Shown here piece by piece: positions 3,603 to 5,805 of a DNA stretch of 5,805 nucleotides. Numbering within the stretch: position 1 is the stretch's first letter; every line of letters starts with the position of its first letter. Under the pieces are notes generated by a model. It searched no databases, was not told the DNA's origin, and saw only the letters and a program-made list of their open reading frames with translations. Position numbers and translations under genes: made by a program. Origin of the DNA: Bacteroidota bacterium (GTDB lineage Bacteria; Bacteroidota; Kryptoniia; Kryptoniales; JAKASW01); assembly GCA_021785235.1 (NCBI GenBank), contig JAJYGB010000424.1, positions 1-5,805 on the forward strand. The letters run 5' to 3'.

Positions 3603-5805
3603 ATGCGCAAATGTGGAATAACTGCCGCTCTGCTTGCGGTTCTCCTTACCGTGCCTGTCTTTGGCTTCTCGATGCCGAAAACCGCGGCAGCGAAGGAATC
3701 GAAGACAGCGGCGGTCGTCGACACTTCTTATCTGAGTACCATGAAATGGCGGCTCGTCGGGCCGTTTCGGGGAGGGCGCGCCGTGGCGGTCGCCGGCGAT
3801 CCTTCGAACCCGCTGGTCTTTTATTTCGGCTCGGTCGACGGTGGGGTCTGGAAGACAACCGACGCAGGTGCAGATTGGTCGAATATTTCCGATAAGTATT
3901 TCAAGAACTCCTCCATCGGCGCCATTGCGGTCGCCCCGTCTGATCCGAACGTCATATATGTTGGCACAGGAGAATCCGATCTGCGCGGAGACGTGACGTA
4001 CGGAGAGGGGATGTATAAATCAGAAGACGCCGGCAAGACGTGGAGTTTCACCGGGCTGGCCGAGACTCGCCACATAGCCAGGATACAGGTCGATCCGAAG
4101 AATCCCGACGTCGTGTATGTCGCCGCCTTCGGGAGGGCATTCGGACCCAACAAAGAGCGCGGAGTGTATAAATCGATCGATGGCGGAAAATCATGGAAGA
4201 ATGTTCTGTTCGTTAACGACAGCACCGGCGCGATAGACCTCGCCATGGATCCGGCTAATTCCAGGATACTCTACGCCGCGATGTGGCAGGCGCAGAGGAT
4301 GCCGTGGGGTTTCAACAGCGGCGGAAAAGGAAGTGGGCTCTACAAAAGCACGGATTCAGGCGAAACATGGAAGAACATAACAGAGAACAAGGGACTTCCG
4401 AAAGGAATCATCGGCCGCATAGGAATCGCGGTTTCGCCGGCAAACCCTGACAGGGTGTGGGCGAGCGTCGAGGCGGAAGAAGGCGGCATTTACCGCTCGG
4501 ATAACGCCGGAGAAACCTGGGAGTACGTGAACCACGACCGCGACCTGCGCACCAGGCCGTGGTATTTCTCGCGGATTGTCGCCGATCCGAAGAACGAGAA
4601 CACGCTGTACGATCTGAACGTGGAGTTTTTTAAATCCATCGACGGCGGAGCGAAGTTCGAGCGAATGGGAGTGCCGCACGGCGACAACCATGATATGTGG
4701 ATCGACCCGAATAATGCCGACAGAATGATCGAAGCCAATGATGGCGGCGCAACTGTTTCAATGGACGGCGGTAAATCGTGGTCCACACTGGACAACCAGC
4801 CGACCGCGCAGTTTTACCACGTCGAAACGGACAGCCGTTTCCCGTACCGGATCCTCGGTGCGCAGCAGGACAACTCGACGGTCTCCATCCTGAGCCGGTC
4901 GGACAGGGGAGTCATCACAAACGAAGACTTTTATGACGTCGGCGGCGGGGAGAGCGGATATATCGCGGTCCCTCCCAACGATCCGAACACCATTTACGCG
5001 GGCTCGTACGGCGGGCTGATCACTCGCTTTGACCCCGAGACCATGCAAAGGAAAGTCGTGTCGCCATGGCCGGACAACCCGCTGGGTACAGCCGCGAACG
5101 ACACGAAGTACAGGTTCCCGTGGACTTTTCCGATAGTGATCCCAGAGAATGAACCCAACGCCATCTACGCGGCCGCGAACGTCCTTTTCAAATCCACGGA
5201 CCGCGGTGACAGTTGGAGCGTTATAAGCCCCGACCTGACGCGCGCTGATTCGGCGACGATGGTTTCCTCCGGCGGACCTATTACGAAAGACAATACCAGC
5301 GTCGAATACTACGGTACCATCTTCGCCTTCGCCGAATCTCCGGTTAAGACGGGAGTTCTCTGGGCGGGATCGGACGATGGCCTGGTACACGTCTCTACCG
5401 ACGGCGGTGCGAGATGGAACAACGTGACTCCGAAAGAACTACCGCAGCAGGCCCTGATAAGTATAATTGAGCCGTCTCATTTTGATGCAGGGACCTGTTA
5501 TGTCGCCGCGACAAGGTACAAATTTGACGACGAGCATCCTTACATCTATATGACGACAGATTACGGCAAGTCTTGGAAGAAGATTACAAACGGCATTCCG
5601 GAGAATGATTTTACGCGCGTCGTCCGTCAGGACCCTGTTGATAAGAACATCCTTTACGCCGGCACGGAAACACACGTCTACGTTTCTTTCAACGATGGAC
5701 AGGACTGGCAGCTGCTGAGCAACGACCTTCCGATCGTCGCGATTCACGATCTTGAAGTGCGCGGCAATGATCTGATTGCGTCAACTCACGGAAGAGCGTT
5801 CTGGG
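3603..5805 (+). CDS. Secreted Asp-box (BNR/VPS10-sortilin-like) beta-propeller protein, 3' end beyond the window
   Basis: The frame is open from ATG 3603 to the window edge, giving 734 residues without a stop. GGAGG at 3593-3597, five bases before the ATG, supports the start. A Sec signal is visible (MRK, then a hydrophobic core at about 6-22, then an Ala-rich stretch); there is no lipobox cysteine. After MKWRLVGPFRGGRA (47-60), eleven Asp-box motifs of the form S/T-x-D/N-x-G-x-x-W/F occur, starting near residues 85, 140, 191, 249, 299, 345, 386, 531, 598, 651 and 695. Most are spaced 41-67 residues apart, as expected for propeller blades. A 145-residue interval (386-531) lacks the motif but keeps the family blocks GDNHDMWIDPNNADRM (360-375) and FPYRILGAQQDNSTV (413-427). 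This resembles large exported proteins often annotated as glycosyl hydrolase BNR repeat or sortilin-like. Two tandem propellers are likely. No enzymatic activity can be assigned; a C-terminal anchor or secretion domain may follow outside the window. Upstream, only a weak promoter-like pair (TTGTCT at 3504, GATGAT at 3527) is seen. Confidence 0.92.
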   Translation, partial: MRKCGITAALLAVLLTVPVFGFSMPKTAAAKESKTAAVVDTSYLSTMKWRLVGPFRGGRAVAVAGDPSNPLVFYFGSVDGGVWKTTDAGADWSNISDKYFKNSSIGAIAVAPSDPNVIYVGTGESDLRGDVTYGEGMYKSEDAGKTWSFTGLAETRHIARIQVDPKNPDVVYVAAFGRAFGPNKERGVYKSIDGGKSWKNVLFVNDSTGAIDLAMDPANSRILYAAMWQAQRMPWGFNSGGKGSGLYKSTDSGETWKNITENKGLPKGIIGRIGIAVSPANPDRVWASVEAEEGGIYRSDNAGETWEYVNHDRDLRTRPWYFSRIVADPKNENTLYDLNVEFFKSIDGGAKFERMGVPHGDNHDMWIDPNNADRMIEANDGGATVSMDGGKSWSTLDNQPTAQFYHVETDSRFPYRILGAQQDNSTVSILSRSDRGVITNEDFYDVGGGESGYIAVPPNDPNTIYAGSYGGLITRFDPETMQRKVVSPWPDNPLGTAANDTKYRFPWTFPIVIPENEPNAIYAAANVLFKSTDRGDSWSVISPDLTRADSATMVSSGGPITKDNTSVEYYGTIFAFAESPVKTGVLWAGSDDGLVHVSTDGGARWNNVTPKELPQQALISIIEPSHFDAGTCYVAATRYKFDDEHPYIYMTTDYGKSWKKITNGIPENDFTRVVRQDPVDKNILYAGTETHVYVSFNDGQDWQLLSNDLPIVAIHDLEVRGNDLIASTHGRAFW

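Noticed and set aside
4758..5390. 210-codon minus-strand ORF inside the propeller gene, with similar shorter ones nearby
   Set aside because: Antisense to a frame with eleven regular Asp-box motifs; Arg/Val-rich composition is typical of an antisense shadow.

Overview
This window is bacterial and chromosomal in character. It carries a lysine/diaminopimelate biosynthesis operon on the minus strand, and a long secreted beta-propeller gene on the plus strand that runs off the right edge. The protein styles (a DapD of the [15 protein letters not shown] type, a large Asp-box/BNR propeller protein with a Sec signal, and a cysteine-synthase tail ending in [13 protein letters not shown]) suggest a Gram-negative of the Bacteroidota/Ignavibacteriota/FCB neighbourhood. 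That assignment is inference from family resemblance and is not certain.

Layout, left to right. Positions 1-101 (plus) hold the last 32 codons of a PLP-dependent cysteine synthase-like gene. It converges on dapD across a 75-base gap with no obvious terminator. Positions 177-2771 (minus, so read right to left) hold dapB, dapA and dapD, which encode the reductase, synthase and succinyltransferase of the succinylase branch of lysine synthesis. dapA and dapD overlap by one base; dapB and dapA are 97 bases apart. Positions 2772-3223 are the untranslated leader of this operon. Positions 3260-3602 are a divergent intergenic stretch with one perfect inverted repeat and one doubtful 38-codon membrane ORF. 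Positions 3603-5805 (plus) hold the first 734 codons of an exported Asp-box propeller protein.

The main discovery is in the apparently empty 830 bases between dapB and the propeller gene. The minus strand from 3217 down to 3024 reads as a lysine riboswitch (L box). It has the GATAGAGGTGCG opening, an ATGAGTA internal-loop motif, a perfect 9-bp P2 stem, AAAGG and CGCCGAA on the return strand, a P3 stem-loop followed by TTGGGCTG, an 11-position P4 with one mismatch, and a closing GGATGAGC..GTC. A promoter-like pair (TTGCTT, 17 bases, TAAATT; it also reads as the Bacteroidota form TTG-N20-TAAATTTG) sits immediately upstream, so transcription would begin at the 5' edge of the aptamer. The aptamer has open reading frames on both strands that look like small genes but are better explained as shadows of the RNA.

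How the parts work together: lysine should bind the leader RNA and reduce expression of dapB-dapA-dapD. DapA also keeps the residues of the Gram-negative type lysine feedback site, so the pathway appears to be controlled by its end product at both the RNA and enzyme levels. The ~250-base stretch between aptamer and dapB has several hairpins but no classical terminator with a long U-run, so the switching mechanism is unresolved.
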